Shown: positions 1 through 5,607, counted from the stretch's first letter. The stretch: DNA of 6,177 nucleotides from Paracoccaceae bacterium (GCA_007120685.1 SKNG01000153.1:1-6177), one strand, 5' to 3'. The notes: generated from the letters alone by a model not told the origin. Numbers and translations: made by a program.

Positions 1-230
1 CGACGCCCGGACCCACCCGGCGCCGCACCACCCGCAGTCCGTCCGGACCCCGCCGCGGCGCCGGCCTGCGCCGCGCCGCCCGAGGCCGCACCCGGCTTGG
101 GCACGACCACGCGCTTGCGTTTGGTCTCGACCACCACCGACTTCGTACGGCCATGGCTGAAGCTCTGCTTCACCTGACCGGGGCGCGCGCCCTTAAGCCC
201 GAGGGGTTTCTTGTCGTCGGTATCGCTCAT
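1..230 (-). CDS. infB: Translation initiation factor IF-2, N-terminal part (cut by window edge)
   Basis: Only the first 76 codons are visible; the gene continues past base 1. The protein begins MSDTDDKKPLGLKG, followed by a basic stretch (SFSHGRTKSVVVETKRKRVV, about residues 24-43) and PKPG, the usual opening of alphaproteobacterial IF-2. From about residue 48 it becomes an Ala/Gly-rich low-complexity linker, typical of the poorly conserved N-terminal region ahead of the GTPase domain. The GTPase and tRNA-binding domains lie outside the window, so activity cannot be checked. IF-2 is a cytoplasmic GTPase that places formylmethionyl-tRNA on the 30S subunit and promotes subunit joining. It is the last visible gene of the rimP-nusA-ylxR-infB run and starts 8 bases after the ylxR stop. 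Two purine-rich sites precede the ATG: AGGA three bases upstream and GGGAAGGA about 12 bases upstream, the latter inside the last ylxR codons, which suggests translational coupling. Identification is by N-terminal similarity plus gene order. Confidence 0.93.
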   Translation of the reverse strand, partial: MSDTDDKKPLGLKGARPGQVKQSFSHGRTKSVVVETKRKRVVVPKPGAASGGAAQAGAAAGSGRTAGGAAPGGSGR

Positions 231-238
231 GCGTCCTG

Positions 239-877
239 TCAATCCTTCCCGGCGTCCATCACGCCGACCTGCCCGCGCATCGACGCGAGCCTTGCCGCTT
301 CCTCTACTACACGCGCAGTCAGACCGCCAGCGGACAGCGCGGCGTGTATCACAAATTCCCGGCCAAAGGCCATGCCCAATTCCTGCGCGTTCAGGCAGGT
401 AACATGGGCGCTACCCTCTGGCGGGCGCAGTTTCGTCAGCCCCCGGGGCGAGCCGTCGGCGGCCTGAACCAGCACTGCCACCGCGTCGCGCAAGAGCTTG
501 TCGCGCACCTTCTCGTACCCCGCCACCGCCGAGCCGCCGCGCCGCGCCAGCGAGATCAGCTCGATCACCCGCCGGGCCAGTTGCGCCTCGATGACCGCGG
601 CCAGCGCGCCGGGGCTTTCCAGCCCGTCGGGCAGTGTCACCGGCGCCCGCGCGGCCCGGGCGAAAAGCCGCTTGCCCACCGCCCGGTCAAGCGCCTGGGG
701 CGTGGCCGTCACCCAGATGCCGCGCCCCGGCAGCTTGCCCGCCACATCCGGCGCCAGCACCCCGTCCGGCCCCCGAACGAAGCGGATCAGACCCGCCGCC
801 GGCCGGCTTTCGCCGCTGACGATGCAGCGCCGTTCCGGCCCCGCCGCGCGGTCCTTGTCCCTGCCGCCCCGGGCCAT
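239..877 (-). CDS. ylxR: YlxR-type (DUF448) RNA-binding protein with C-terminal L7Ae-like domain
   Basis: The protein has 212 residues. Residues about 14-76 form the YlxR/DUF448 domain: ERRCIVSGE near the start, an IRFVRGPDG strand, then KLPGRGIWV, the family signature. Residues about 90-200 resemble the L7Ae/L30e-type fold often fused to YlxR in alphaproteobacteria, with a basic helix (ARRVIELISLARRGGSAVAGYEKV) and a later VTCLNAQELGMAFGRE segment. YlxR proteins sit between nusA and infB in very many bacteria. They bind RNA; in some Gram-positive species the short form has been linked to RNase P. The role of the two-domain form is not settled. Start choice: two in-frame ATGs exist, at 883 and 877. 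GGGG (884-887) abuts the first with no spacing but is six bases from the second, and relatives as I recall them begin M-x-RGGR, so 877 is preferred. It follows nusA by about 43 bases and ends 8 bases before infB. Confidence 0.9.
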   Translation of the reverse strand: MARGGRDKDRAAGPERRCIVSGESRPAAGLIRFVRGPDGVLAPDVAGKLPGRGIWVTATPQALDRAVGKRLFARAARAPVTLPDGLESPGALAAVIEAQLARRVIELISLARRGGSAVAGYEKVRDKLLRDAVAVLVQAADGSPRGLTKLRPPEGSAHVTCLNAQELGMAFGREFVIHAALSAGGLTARVVEEAARLASMRGQVGVMDAGKD

Positions 878-883
878 CGCCAT

Positions 884-887
884 CCCC
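884..887 (-). promoter_or_regulatory. Ribosome binding site deciding the ylxR start
   Basis: On the minus strand GCGGGG directly touches the first ATG (883) and lies six bases before the second (877). A normal Shine-Dalgarno spacing fits only the second. The site is short and not a perfect anti-SD match, so this is supporting evidence only. Confidence 0.4.
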
Positions 888-920
888 GCAACGCGCCCGT
901 TCTACCCCGGCGCGGCCCGT

Positions 921-2621
921 TCAGACCCGCGCCTCGGCGGGCTCGGCGTCCACGCCTTCGCCCTCGGCTTCCGCATCGGCCGCCGGTTCCAGATCGGTGG
1001 GATCCACCCAGCCCAGCATCACCCGGGCGGTCATCACCATGGTCTGGGCCTCTTCCAGGCTGACGTCAAAGGGCTCCAGAATGCCGTCATCCTTCTTGCG
1101 CTCGCCATTCTCGGTGGTCCAGCCGCCGGCCAGTTCCCAGTCGGCGCAGGTGGCGAAATCCTCCAGCGTCAGCACGCCGTCCTTGGCCAGCGCCTCGACC
1201 ATCTGCGGCGTCAGCCCCTCGAAGCCGATCAGCGTGTCATCCGCGCCCAGGCTGCGCGCGTTCTCCAGCGCGGCGGTGTTGATCGCCTCCAGCTTCTCGC
1301 GCGCGCGGGCCTGCAATTCTTCCGCCGTGTCCTCGTCGAAACCGTCGATGCTCAGCAACTCGTCCAGTTCGACATAGGCAACCTCTTCCAGTTCGGTAAA
1401 GCCTTCGGCCACCAGAAGCTGCGCCATCAACTCGTCGATATCGAGCGCATCCATGAAAAGCTGCGTGCGCTCGGCGAATTCGGCCTGGCGGCGCTCGCTT
1501 TCCTCGGCCTCGGTCATGATGTCGATATCCAGCCCGGTCAACTGGCTGGCCAGCCGCACGTTCTGGCCGCGCCGGCCGATGGCGAGCGACAGCTGCTCGT
1601 CGGGCACCACCACCTCGATGCGGGCGGCATCCTCGTCGATCACCACCTTGCTGACCTCGGCCGGCTGCAGGGCGTTGACCAGAAAGGTTGCCTGATCCTC
1701 GTTCCAGGGGATGATGTCGATCTTCTCGCCCTGCAACTCGCCGACCACGGCCTGCACACGGCTGCCGCGCATGCCGACGCAGGCGCCCACCGGGTCGATG
1801 GAGCTGTCATAGCTGATCACCGCGATCTTGGCGCGGCTGCCGGGGTCGCGGGCCACCGCCTTGATCTCGATGATGCCGTCATAGATTTCCGGCACTTCCA
1901 TCTTGAACAGTTCCGCCATGAATTCCGGCGCCGTGCGCGACAGGAAAATCTGCGGGCCGCGCGCCTCGCGCCGGACATCCTTGACGTAGCAGCGGATGCG
2001 GTCGTTGGGGCGATAGGTCTCGCGGCCGATCTTCTCGTTGCGGCGCAGGATACCCTCGCCCCGGCCGACATCGACAATCACATTGCCGTATTCCTCGCGC
2101 CGGACCAGGCCGTTGATGATGGTGCCCTTGCGGTCCTTGTATTCCTCGTACTGGCGGTCGCGTTCGGCCTCGCGGACCTTCTGCAGGATCACCTGCTTGG
2201 CCGATTGCGCGGCGATCCGGCCCAGATCCACCGGCGGCACGGCCTCGTGAAATTCGTCGCCGATCTGCGGCGCGCCGGCCTCGGCCGGGTCGATGCGGGC
2301 GCCGTCACGCAGCCAGTATTCGTCACGCCCCGATTTCGGCGCGGTGAAATAGGGTTTCGCCTGATCGACGGTGAACTGGGCGTGGTGATTCTCCATCTCC
2401 TCGTCGGCGGTGACGGTGCGCACGCGGGTAAAGGTGGCCCGGCCGGTCTTGCGGTCGATGGACACATGGATGTCCATGTCGGCGCCGTAACGCGACTTGG
2501 CGGCGCGGGCGAGGCTCTCCTCCATCGCCTCGATAACCAGCGCGGGGTCGATCAGCTTTTCGCGCGCCACGGCCTCGGCCGTCTGCAGAAGCTCCAGCTG
2601 GTTGGCAGAGGTGATTGCCAT
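921..2621 (-). CDS. nusA: Transcription termination/antitermination factor NusA
   Basis: The protein has 566 residues, within or slightly above the usual alphaproteobacterial range. Domains in order: an N-terminal RNA-polymerase-binding domain (about 1-150) including the conserved GRIAAQSAKQVILQKVREAE helix (134-153); an S1 RNA-binding domain (about 165-217, GTIINGLVRREEYGNVIVDV); KH1 (about 230-305) with GMRG at 283-286; KH2 (about 308-370) with GRRG at 349-352; and two helix-hairpin-helix acidic repeats (about 385-448 and 460-537). A disordered acidic tail of about 25 residues ends the protein. NusA binds RNA polymerase and nascent RNA, stabilises hairpin pauses, strengthens intrinsic termination and takes part in antitermination on rRNA operons. 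The start at 2621 is supported by a strong AGGAGG-type site. It begins 3 bases after the rimP stop, so co-transcription and coupling are likely. Oddity: residues about 90-120 look longer than in relatives I remember (see findings). Confidence 0.98.
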   Translation of the reverse strand: MAITSANQLELLQTAEAVAREKLIDPALVIEAMEESLARAAKSRYGADMDIHVSIDRKTGRATFTRVRTVTADEEMENHHAQFTVDQAKPYFTAPKSGRDEYWLRDGARIDPAEAGAPQIGDEFHEAVPPVDLGRIAAQSAKQVILQKVREAERDRQYEEYKDRKGTIINGLVRREEYGNVIVDVGRGEGILRRNEKIGRETYRPNDRIRCYVKDVRREARGPQIFLSRTAPEFMAELFKMEVPEIYDGIIEIKAVARDPGSRAKIAVISYDSSIDPVGACVGMRGSRVQAVVGELQGEKIDIIPWNEDQATFLVNALQPAEVSKVVIDEDAARIEVVVPDEQLSLAIGRRGQNVRLASQLTGLDIDIMTEAEESERRQAEFAERTQLFMDALDIDELMAQLLVAEGFTELEEVAYVELDELLSIDGFDEDTAEELQARAREKLEAINTAALENARSLGADDTLIGFEGLTPQMVEALAKDGVLTLEDFATCADWELAGGWTTENGERKKDDGILEPFDVSLEEAQTMVMTARVMLGWVDPTDLEPAADAEAEGEGVDAEPAEARV

Positions 2622-2624
2622 GTC

Positions 2625-3239
2625 TCACTCCTCCTCGGAAGCGGTGTCGGTTTGAATCTCGTCAAAGGCGCCTTCGTCGATGGCACCGGCATCCTTGCGC
2701 GCGCGCAGCGTTTCCTCGATCAGCGCGTCGGTCAGCACCAGCTTTGCATCCGACAGCCAGTCGAAGCGCAGCCCGATGGTGACCGGCTTGCCCTGATCCT
2801 CGATCTCGATCAGCACCTCGTCATCTTCGGTGCCCATCAGCACGCCCTTGAAGCGCCGCCGCCCGTCGATCAGGTCAGCGGTTTCCAGCCGCGCCTCGTG
2901 CCCTTCCCAGGCGTCGAAATCCTTCAGCCGGGTCAGCGGGCGGTCGATGCCGGGGCTGGACACTTCCAGCGTGTAGGCGTCTTCCAGCGGATCCTCGACA
3001 TCCAGCACGGCCGAAACCGTGGTGGAGATCTCGCCCAGCTCATCGACCTCGATCCCGCCTTCGGGCCGGTCGGCCATGATCTGCAGGGTGCGGGTCTTGC
3101 CGCTCATCAGCCGCAGGCGCACCAGGTCGAACCCCATGCCCTCGATCACCGGGCGCACGATGGCGGCCAGCCGCCGGTCGATGGCGGTGCGGGCGACAAG
3201 ATCGCCGGTTGTGTCGCTGTGATGGTCGTGGCTTTCCAT
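2625..3239 (-). CDS. rimP: Ribosome maturation factor RimP
   Basis: The protein has 204 residues, slightly longer than enterobacterial RimP and normal for this group. The N-terminal alpha/beta domain (about 15-97) contains VIEGMGFDLVRLRL and the hallmark YTLEVSSPGIDRPL (89-102). The C-terminal SH3-like domain (about 105-168) contains GRRRFKGVL and IGLRFDWLSDAKLVL. The tail is acidic and ends SEEE. RimP binds the free 30S subunit in the cytoplasm and is needed for its efficient maturation. The start MESHDHHSD at 3239 is chosen because the RimP fold begins at about residue 15. The frame stays open upstream to 3506, but that extension would cross the terminator and promoter region and has no RimP-like content. 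No strong Shine-Dalgarno precedes the ATG (only GGA at about -8), so translation may be inefficient or controlled by the leader. It is the first gene of the operon, three bases before nusA. Confidence 0.96.
   Translation of the reverse strand: MESHDHHSDTTGDLVARTAIDRRLAAIVRPVIEGMGFDLVRLRLMSGKTRTLQIMADRPEGGIEVDELGEISTTVSAVLDVEDPLEDAYTLEVSSPGIDRPLTRLKDFDAWEGHEARLETADLIDGRRRFKGVLMGTEDDEVLIEIEDQGKPVTIGLRFDWLSDAKLVLTDALIEETLRARKDAGAIDEGAFDEIQTDTASEEE
2628..2636 (-). promoter_or_regulatory. Strong nusA ribosome binding site inside the rimP tail
   Basis: Minus strand reads GAGGAGGAG-TGA-GAC-ATG. The three consecutive GAG codons ending RimP form a perfect AGGAGG anti-Shine-Dalgarno match 6-9 bases before the nusA ATG. 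The same bases therefore encode the acidic RimP tail and the nusA ribosome site. Confidence 0.8.
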
Positions 3240-3262
3240 GGCGGTCCAGAAGGCGAAAGGGT

Positions 3263-3320
3263 CCAGAAACGAACAAACGGGCCGTAGCGGGCCAGAAACG
3301 AAAAAACGGGCCGTAGCGGC
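3263..3320. repeat. Two tandem 29-base direct repeats in the rimP leader
   Basis: Copy one is 3263-3291 and copy two 3292-3320; both begin CCAGAAACGAA and contain AAACGGGCCGTAGCGG. They differ at one internal base (C in copy one, A in copy two, at unit position 12) and at the last base. A further short echo, GGTCCAGAA, occurs at 3243-3251 and 3260-3268. Copy two plus the adjoining CCGT makes a perfect hairpin; copy one lacks the matching right arm. A recent duplication of a terminator unit is the simplest reading. Confidence 0.9.
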
Positions 3321-3324
3321 CCGT
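3301..3324 (-). terminator. Intrinsic terminator/attenuator upstream of rimP
   Basis: On the minus strand ACGGGCCG-CTA-CGGCCCGT forms a perfect 8-base-pair GC-rich stem with a 3-base loop, and its end merges into six Ts followed by CG and TTT. This is a classic intrinsic terminator. It reads in the direction of rimP and lies 61 bases before the rimP ATG. It could end transcripts arriving from the iminopeptidase gene. If the promoter at 3380-3408 is real, it instead sits inside the rimP-nusA leader as an attenuator. Confidence 0.8.
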
Positions 3325-3340
3325 GCATCTGTCCGGTGGA

Positions 3341-3364
3341 GCCTGCGGTGTGGAACCCGCAAGC
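3341..3364 (-). other. Leader RNA hairpin between promoter and terminator
   Basis: On the minus strand GCTTGCGG pairs with CCGCAGGC (8 pairs including one G-U) around an 8-base loop. It ends 16 bases before the terminator stem. It has no T-run, so it is not itself a terminator; it could affect RNA polymerase pausing or leader folding. Confidence 0.4.
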
Positions 3365-3379
3365 GCCGCTGTTGGGTGC

Positions 3380-3408
3380 GATATAGGCGCGGCTGGCCGG
3401 AAACGCAA
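3380..3408 (-). promoter_or_regulatory. Candidate sigma-70 promoter for rimP-nusA-ylxR-infB
   Basis: On the minus strand TTGCGT (3408-3403) and TATATC (3385-3380) are separated by 17 bases, the ideal spacing. TATATC matches TATAAT at four of six positions and TTGCGT matches TTGACA at three. Transcription would start near 3373, giving a leader of about 130 bases that contains the terminator. I saw no better promoter between the terminator and the rimP start. Confidence 0.45.
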
Positions 3409-3469
3409 GCGGGATTCGGCGCCCGCCTGTCGTACCGCTTCAGATTGATCGCTTCGGCAGGCGCGGGGT

Positions 3470-3491
3470 GACGCGCCTTCGAAGGCGCGTC
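3470..3491. repeat. 22-base perfect palindrome (first of a pair)
   Basis: Arms GACGCGCCTTC / GAAGGCGCGTC are exact complements with no spacer, centred on TTCGAA. In RNA a hairpin with a short loop would form. It lies 70-91 bases beyond the iminopeptidase stop and has no T-run on either strand. Confidence 0.85.
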
Positions 3492-3492
3492 G

Positions 3493-3514
3493 AACGGGCT
3501 TTCCAAAGCCCGTT
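3493..3514. repeat. 22-base inverted repeat (second of a pair), possible weak terminator
   Basis: Arms AACGGGCTTT and AAAGCCCGTT are perfect complements around CC. On the minus strand it lies about 46 bases past the iminopeptidase stop but is followed only by CGAC; on the plus strand it is followed by TCCC. It may protect or end the iminopeptidase mRNA, but it lacks a proper T-tract, so it is recorded as a repeat. Confidence 0.8.
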
Positions 3515-3560
3515 TCCCTTCGATGTCCGGGCGTTCCGGGCCAATCGACCGGTTTTCATG

Positions 3561-4547
3561 TCAGAATCCCAGCGAGCGCGCCTCGTAGCGCAGCCGGTCC
3601 ATGACCCGCACCAATTCGCCCGCGATGCCGGGCTCGGACAGCGCATGCCCGGCCATCGGCACCAGCGTCATCCGGCTGCCGGGCCAGGCAGCATGCAACC
3701 GATGCGCCGTCACCGGCGGGCAGATCATGTCGAACTGCCCCTGCACGATCGCCCCGCGCACCCCTTCCATCAGCCCGATCCGCTCCAGCAGCTGCCCGTC
3801 CTGATCGAAAAAGCAGCCATGGCGGAAATAGTGGTTTTCCAGCTTGGCAAAGGCGCGGGCATAGTCGATGGGCGTTTCCTGCCCGCCGCGCTGGGTGACG
3901 CTGGCCAGCGCGTTCTCCCATTCCACCCACAGCCGGGCGAAACGGCTTTCCTGCGCAAAGACACCGGAAAACAGCCGCTTGGCGTAAGCGCCGATCAGAT
4001 CATCGCGCTCGTCTTCAGGGATCGCGCCGGCGAAGCGGTCCCAAAGCGCGGGGTAGAAGCGCGCCGCGCCGCCTCCATAGAACCAGTCCAGTTCCGCCTG
4101 CGTGCCCAGAAACACCCCGCGCAGCACCAGAAAAGCCGCCCGGCCCGGATGCGCCTGCGCATAGGCCAGCGCCAGCGTCGCGCCCCAACTGCCGCCAAAG
4201 ACGATCCAGCGCGCGATGTCCAGATCGGCGCGGATGGTCTCGATATCGCGCAGCAGATGCGCGGTGGTGTTCGCCTCGACGCTGGCGTGGGGGCGCGAAC
4301 GGCCACAGCCGCGCTGGTCGAAGAGGATGATGCGGTAGTGCGCAGGGTCGAAGAAGCGGCGCATCATCGGGCTGGTGCCGCCGCCGGGCCCGCCGTGCAG
4401 CACCACCACCGGCACGCCGGCGGGGTTGCCGCATTGCTCGACATAGATGCTGTGCCCCTCACCCACATCCAGCATCGCCCTAGTAAAGGGTTCGACGGGC
4501 GGATAAAGCTGCGCGACCGCGCTGTTTTGGTCTGGGGCATTTTCCAT
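3561..4547 (-). CDS. pip: Proline iminopeptidase (alpha/beta hydrolase, peptidase family S33)
   Basis: The protein has 328 residues, close to the usual 310-330 of this family. It is a cytoplasmic serine aminopeptidase that removes N-terminal proline from peptides. Motifs: HGGPGGG (51-57, oxyanion-hole loop), FDQRGCGRSRPH (76-87), the nucleophile elbow GGSWGATLALAYA (118-130) with Ser120, QGQFDMICPP (269-278) with candidate acid Asp273, and AGHALSEP (299-306) with catalytic His301. The complete triad and the GGSWG elbow place it with the larger bacterial proline iminopeptidases. There is no signal peptide. Start: MENAPDQ at 4547 is chosen over the open-frame ATG at 4625, because the upstream 26 codons overlap the intergenic promoter region and show no family similarity. 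The site before the ATG (AGGGCAG) is mediocre. It is transcribed divergently from ubiG across 89 bases and points toward the rimP operon. Confidence 0.95.
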   Translation of the reverse strand: MENAPDQNSAVAQLYPPVEPFTRAMLDVGEGHSIYVEQCGNPAGVPVVVLHGGPGGGTSPMMRRFFDPAHYRIILFDQRGCGRSRPHASVEANTTAHLLRDIETIRADLDIARWIVFGGSWGATLALAYAQAHPGRAAFLVLRGVFLGTQAELDWFYGGGAARFYPALWDRFAGAIPEDERDDLIGAYAKRLFSGVFAQESRFARLWVEWENALASVTQRGGQETPIDYARAFAKLENHYFRHGCFFDQDGQLLERIGLMEGVRGAIVQGQFDMICPPVTAHRLHAAWPGSRMTLVPMAGHALSEPGIAGELVRVMDRLRYEARSLGF

Positions 4548-4556
4548 CTTCTGCCC

Positions 4557-4564
4557 TATATACT
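4557..4564. promoter_or_regulatory. TATATACT element, possible divergent pip/ubiG promoter core
   Basis: The 89-base spacer between the two divergent starts contains TATATACT. On the plus strand TATACT (4559-4564) matches the -10 consensus at five of six positions and would give ubiG a leader of about 65 bases. On the minus strand the overlapping TATATA (4562-4557) is only 9 bases from the pip ATG, implying a nearly leaderless mRNA. No good -35 is seen for either direction (GGCATT and TGGCGC at 17-base spacing), so both are weak calls. Confidence 0.3.
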
Positions 4565-4623
4565 CCTGCAGAAAGCCGGGCGCCACGGGGTTCCACCGGA
4601 ATTGCCCCGGCCCCGGCGACAGC

Positions 4624-4630
4624 AAGGGAG
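4624..4630 (+). promoter_or_regulatory. ubiG ribosome binding site
   Basis: AAGGGAG lies six bases before the ATG at 4637, a good Shine-Dalgarno at ideal spacing that fixes the ubiG start. Confidence 0.75.
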
Positions 4631-4636
4631 CCGCGA

Positions 4637-5377
4637 ATGACCAGCACGACCATCGATCCCGGCGAGATCGCCAAGTTCCAGGCGATGGCTGACGAATGGT
4701 GGGATTCGAACGGAAAGTTCCGCCCGCTGCACATGCTCAACCCCTGCCGGCTGGACTATATCACCAGCCAGATCGCCGCCGAATTCGACCGCGACCTGCG
4801 CGTGGCCCAACCGTTCCAGGGCTTGCGGCTTCTGGATATCGGCTGCGGGGGCGGGCTGCTGTCAGAGCCCATGGCGCGGCTGGGGGCGACGGTGGTGGGG
4901 GCCGATGCCGCCGAGCGCAACATTCCCGTGGCGCGGCTGCATGCCGAACAGTCGGGGCTGGAAATCGACTACCGCCACACCACGGCCGAGGCGATGGTGG
5001 CCGATGGCGAGCGCTTCGACGTGGTGCTGAACATGGAGGTGGTGGAGCATGTCGCCGACCCGCTGGCCTACCTGACTGCCTGCCATGACCTGCTGAACCC
5101 TGGCGGGCTGATGATCTGTTCGACGATCAACCGCAATGCGAAAAGCTTCGTGATGGCCATCGTGGGGGCGGAATATGTGATGCGCTGGCTGCCGAAGGGG
5201 ACGCATGAATGGCAGAAATTCATCACCCCCGACGAACTTTACGACCTGCTGCGCCGCGCCGGCATGGACCCGGTGGACCGCAAGGGCATGGTGTTCAACC
5301 CGGTAAGCTGGTCCTGGTCGCTGTCGGCGCGAGACCTGTCGGTGAATTACGTCACGGCCTCGGTGCGGCGAGGGTGA
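4637..5377 (+). CDS. ubiG: Ubiquinone biosynthesis O-methyltransferase UbiG
   Basis: The protein has 246 residues, the normal UbiG/Coq3 length. It uses S-adenosylmethionine for both O-methylation steps of ubiquinone synthesis, on the 2-polyprenyl-6-hydroxyphenol and the 3-demethylubiquinol intermediates, at the inner face of the cytoplasmic membrane. Sequence support: FQAMADEWWDSNGKFRPLH (14-32) and NPCRLDYI (35-42), the characteristic UbiG N-terminus; SAM-binding motif I LLDIGCGGGLLSEPMARLGA (65-84); VGAD (87-90), whose Asp should bind the ribose; VLNMEVVEHV (130-139); the post-motif segment LLNPGGLMICSTINRN (152-167); and WLPKGTHEWQKFITPDEL (184-201), a UbiG signature. There are no missing motifs and no membrane segment. 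It has a strong ribosome site and stands alone on its strand; the next plus-strand gene is 326 bases away. No other ubiquinone gene is present in the window. Confidence 0.97.
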   Translation: MTSTTIDPGEIAKFQAMADEWWDSNGKFRPLHMLNPCRLDYITSQIAAEFDRDLRVAQPFQGLRLLDIGCGGGLLSEPMARLGATVVGADAAERNIPVARLHAEQSGLEIDYRHTTAEAMVADGERFDVVLNMEVVEHVADPLAYLTACHDLLNPGGLMICSTINRNAKSFVMAIVGAEYVMRWLPKGTHEWQKFITPDELYDLLRRAGMDPVDRKGMVFNPVSWSWSLSARDLSVNYVTASVRRG

Positions 5378-5607
5378 TCCGGTATCGGTTTGGGCTGCGA
5401 GTGTTCGTCACCTGACGGAAAGGGAAAGCGCCCCGTGTCATGCTGTCGCAAGCAGCGGCTATCTGACTGCCTGCTTTCGTAGCTGGCTCGGCAAAGAACG
5501 CCCTCCAAACTTGCTTTGGCGCCCGCCAAGGGCTTCAAGTAATCATCGAGTTTCCTTTGCCGGTCGGCGAATACCGCTTTGACTTTTCAGAGCGGTCGCG
5601 CGGTTCA

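Larger units (their letters stand above)
3240..3560. other. Leader/intergenic region between rimP and the iminopeptidase gene
   Basis: This 321-base stretch has no convincing gene. From the operon side outward it contains a 29-base tandem duplication (3263-3320), a minus-strand intrinsic terminator (3301-3324), a second leader hairpin (3341-3364), a candidate promoter (3380-3408) and two adjoining palindromes (3470-3514). No tRNA cloverleaf is visible, so the initiator tRNA gene (metY) that heads this operon in enterobacteria is not here. Confidence 0.8.

Noticed and set aside
498..3287. 929-codon plus-strand open frame
   Set aside because: It runs antisense to ylxR, nusA and rimP. Over nusA and rimP it is codon-aligned with them, so it would meet a stop only where they use TTA, CTA or TCA, which are rare in GC-rich genes. 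The protein shows no recognisable domain.
3321..3470. Initiator tRNA (metY) or other tRNA upstream of rimP
   Set aside because: Enterobacteria have metY here, but no cloverleaf, T-loop GTTCRAN pattern with matching stem, or acceptor stem was found on either strand.
3240..3506. Upstream extension of RimP to an ATG at 3506
   Set aside because: The extra 89 residues would be encoded by palindromes, promoter, terminator and the 29-base repeats. They carry no RimP similarity, and family lengths fit the 3239 start.
4548..4625. Upstream extension of the iminopeptidase to an ATG at 4625
   Set aside because: The added 26 codons overlap the divergent promoter spacer and the ubiG ribosome site, and family members start close to MENAPDQ.
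3468..4640. 390-codon plus-strand open frame
   Set aside because: It is antisense to the whole iminopeptidase gene, which has full catalytic motifs. The translated product is Arg/Ala/Pro/His-rich without domain character.
5347..5538. 63-codon minus-strand frame overlapping the ubiG end
   Set aside because: It has no recognisable motif and no ribosome site, and it overlaps the conserved ubiG C-terminus.
5579..5607. Promoter with TTGACT as -35 for the pirin gene
   Set aside because: At 16-18 base spacing only CGGTTC, GGTTCA or GTTCAC is found, none of which is an acceptable -10.
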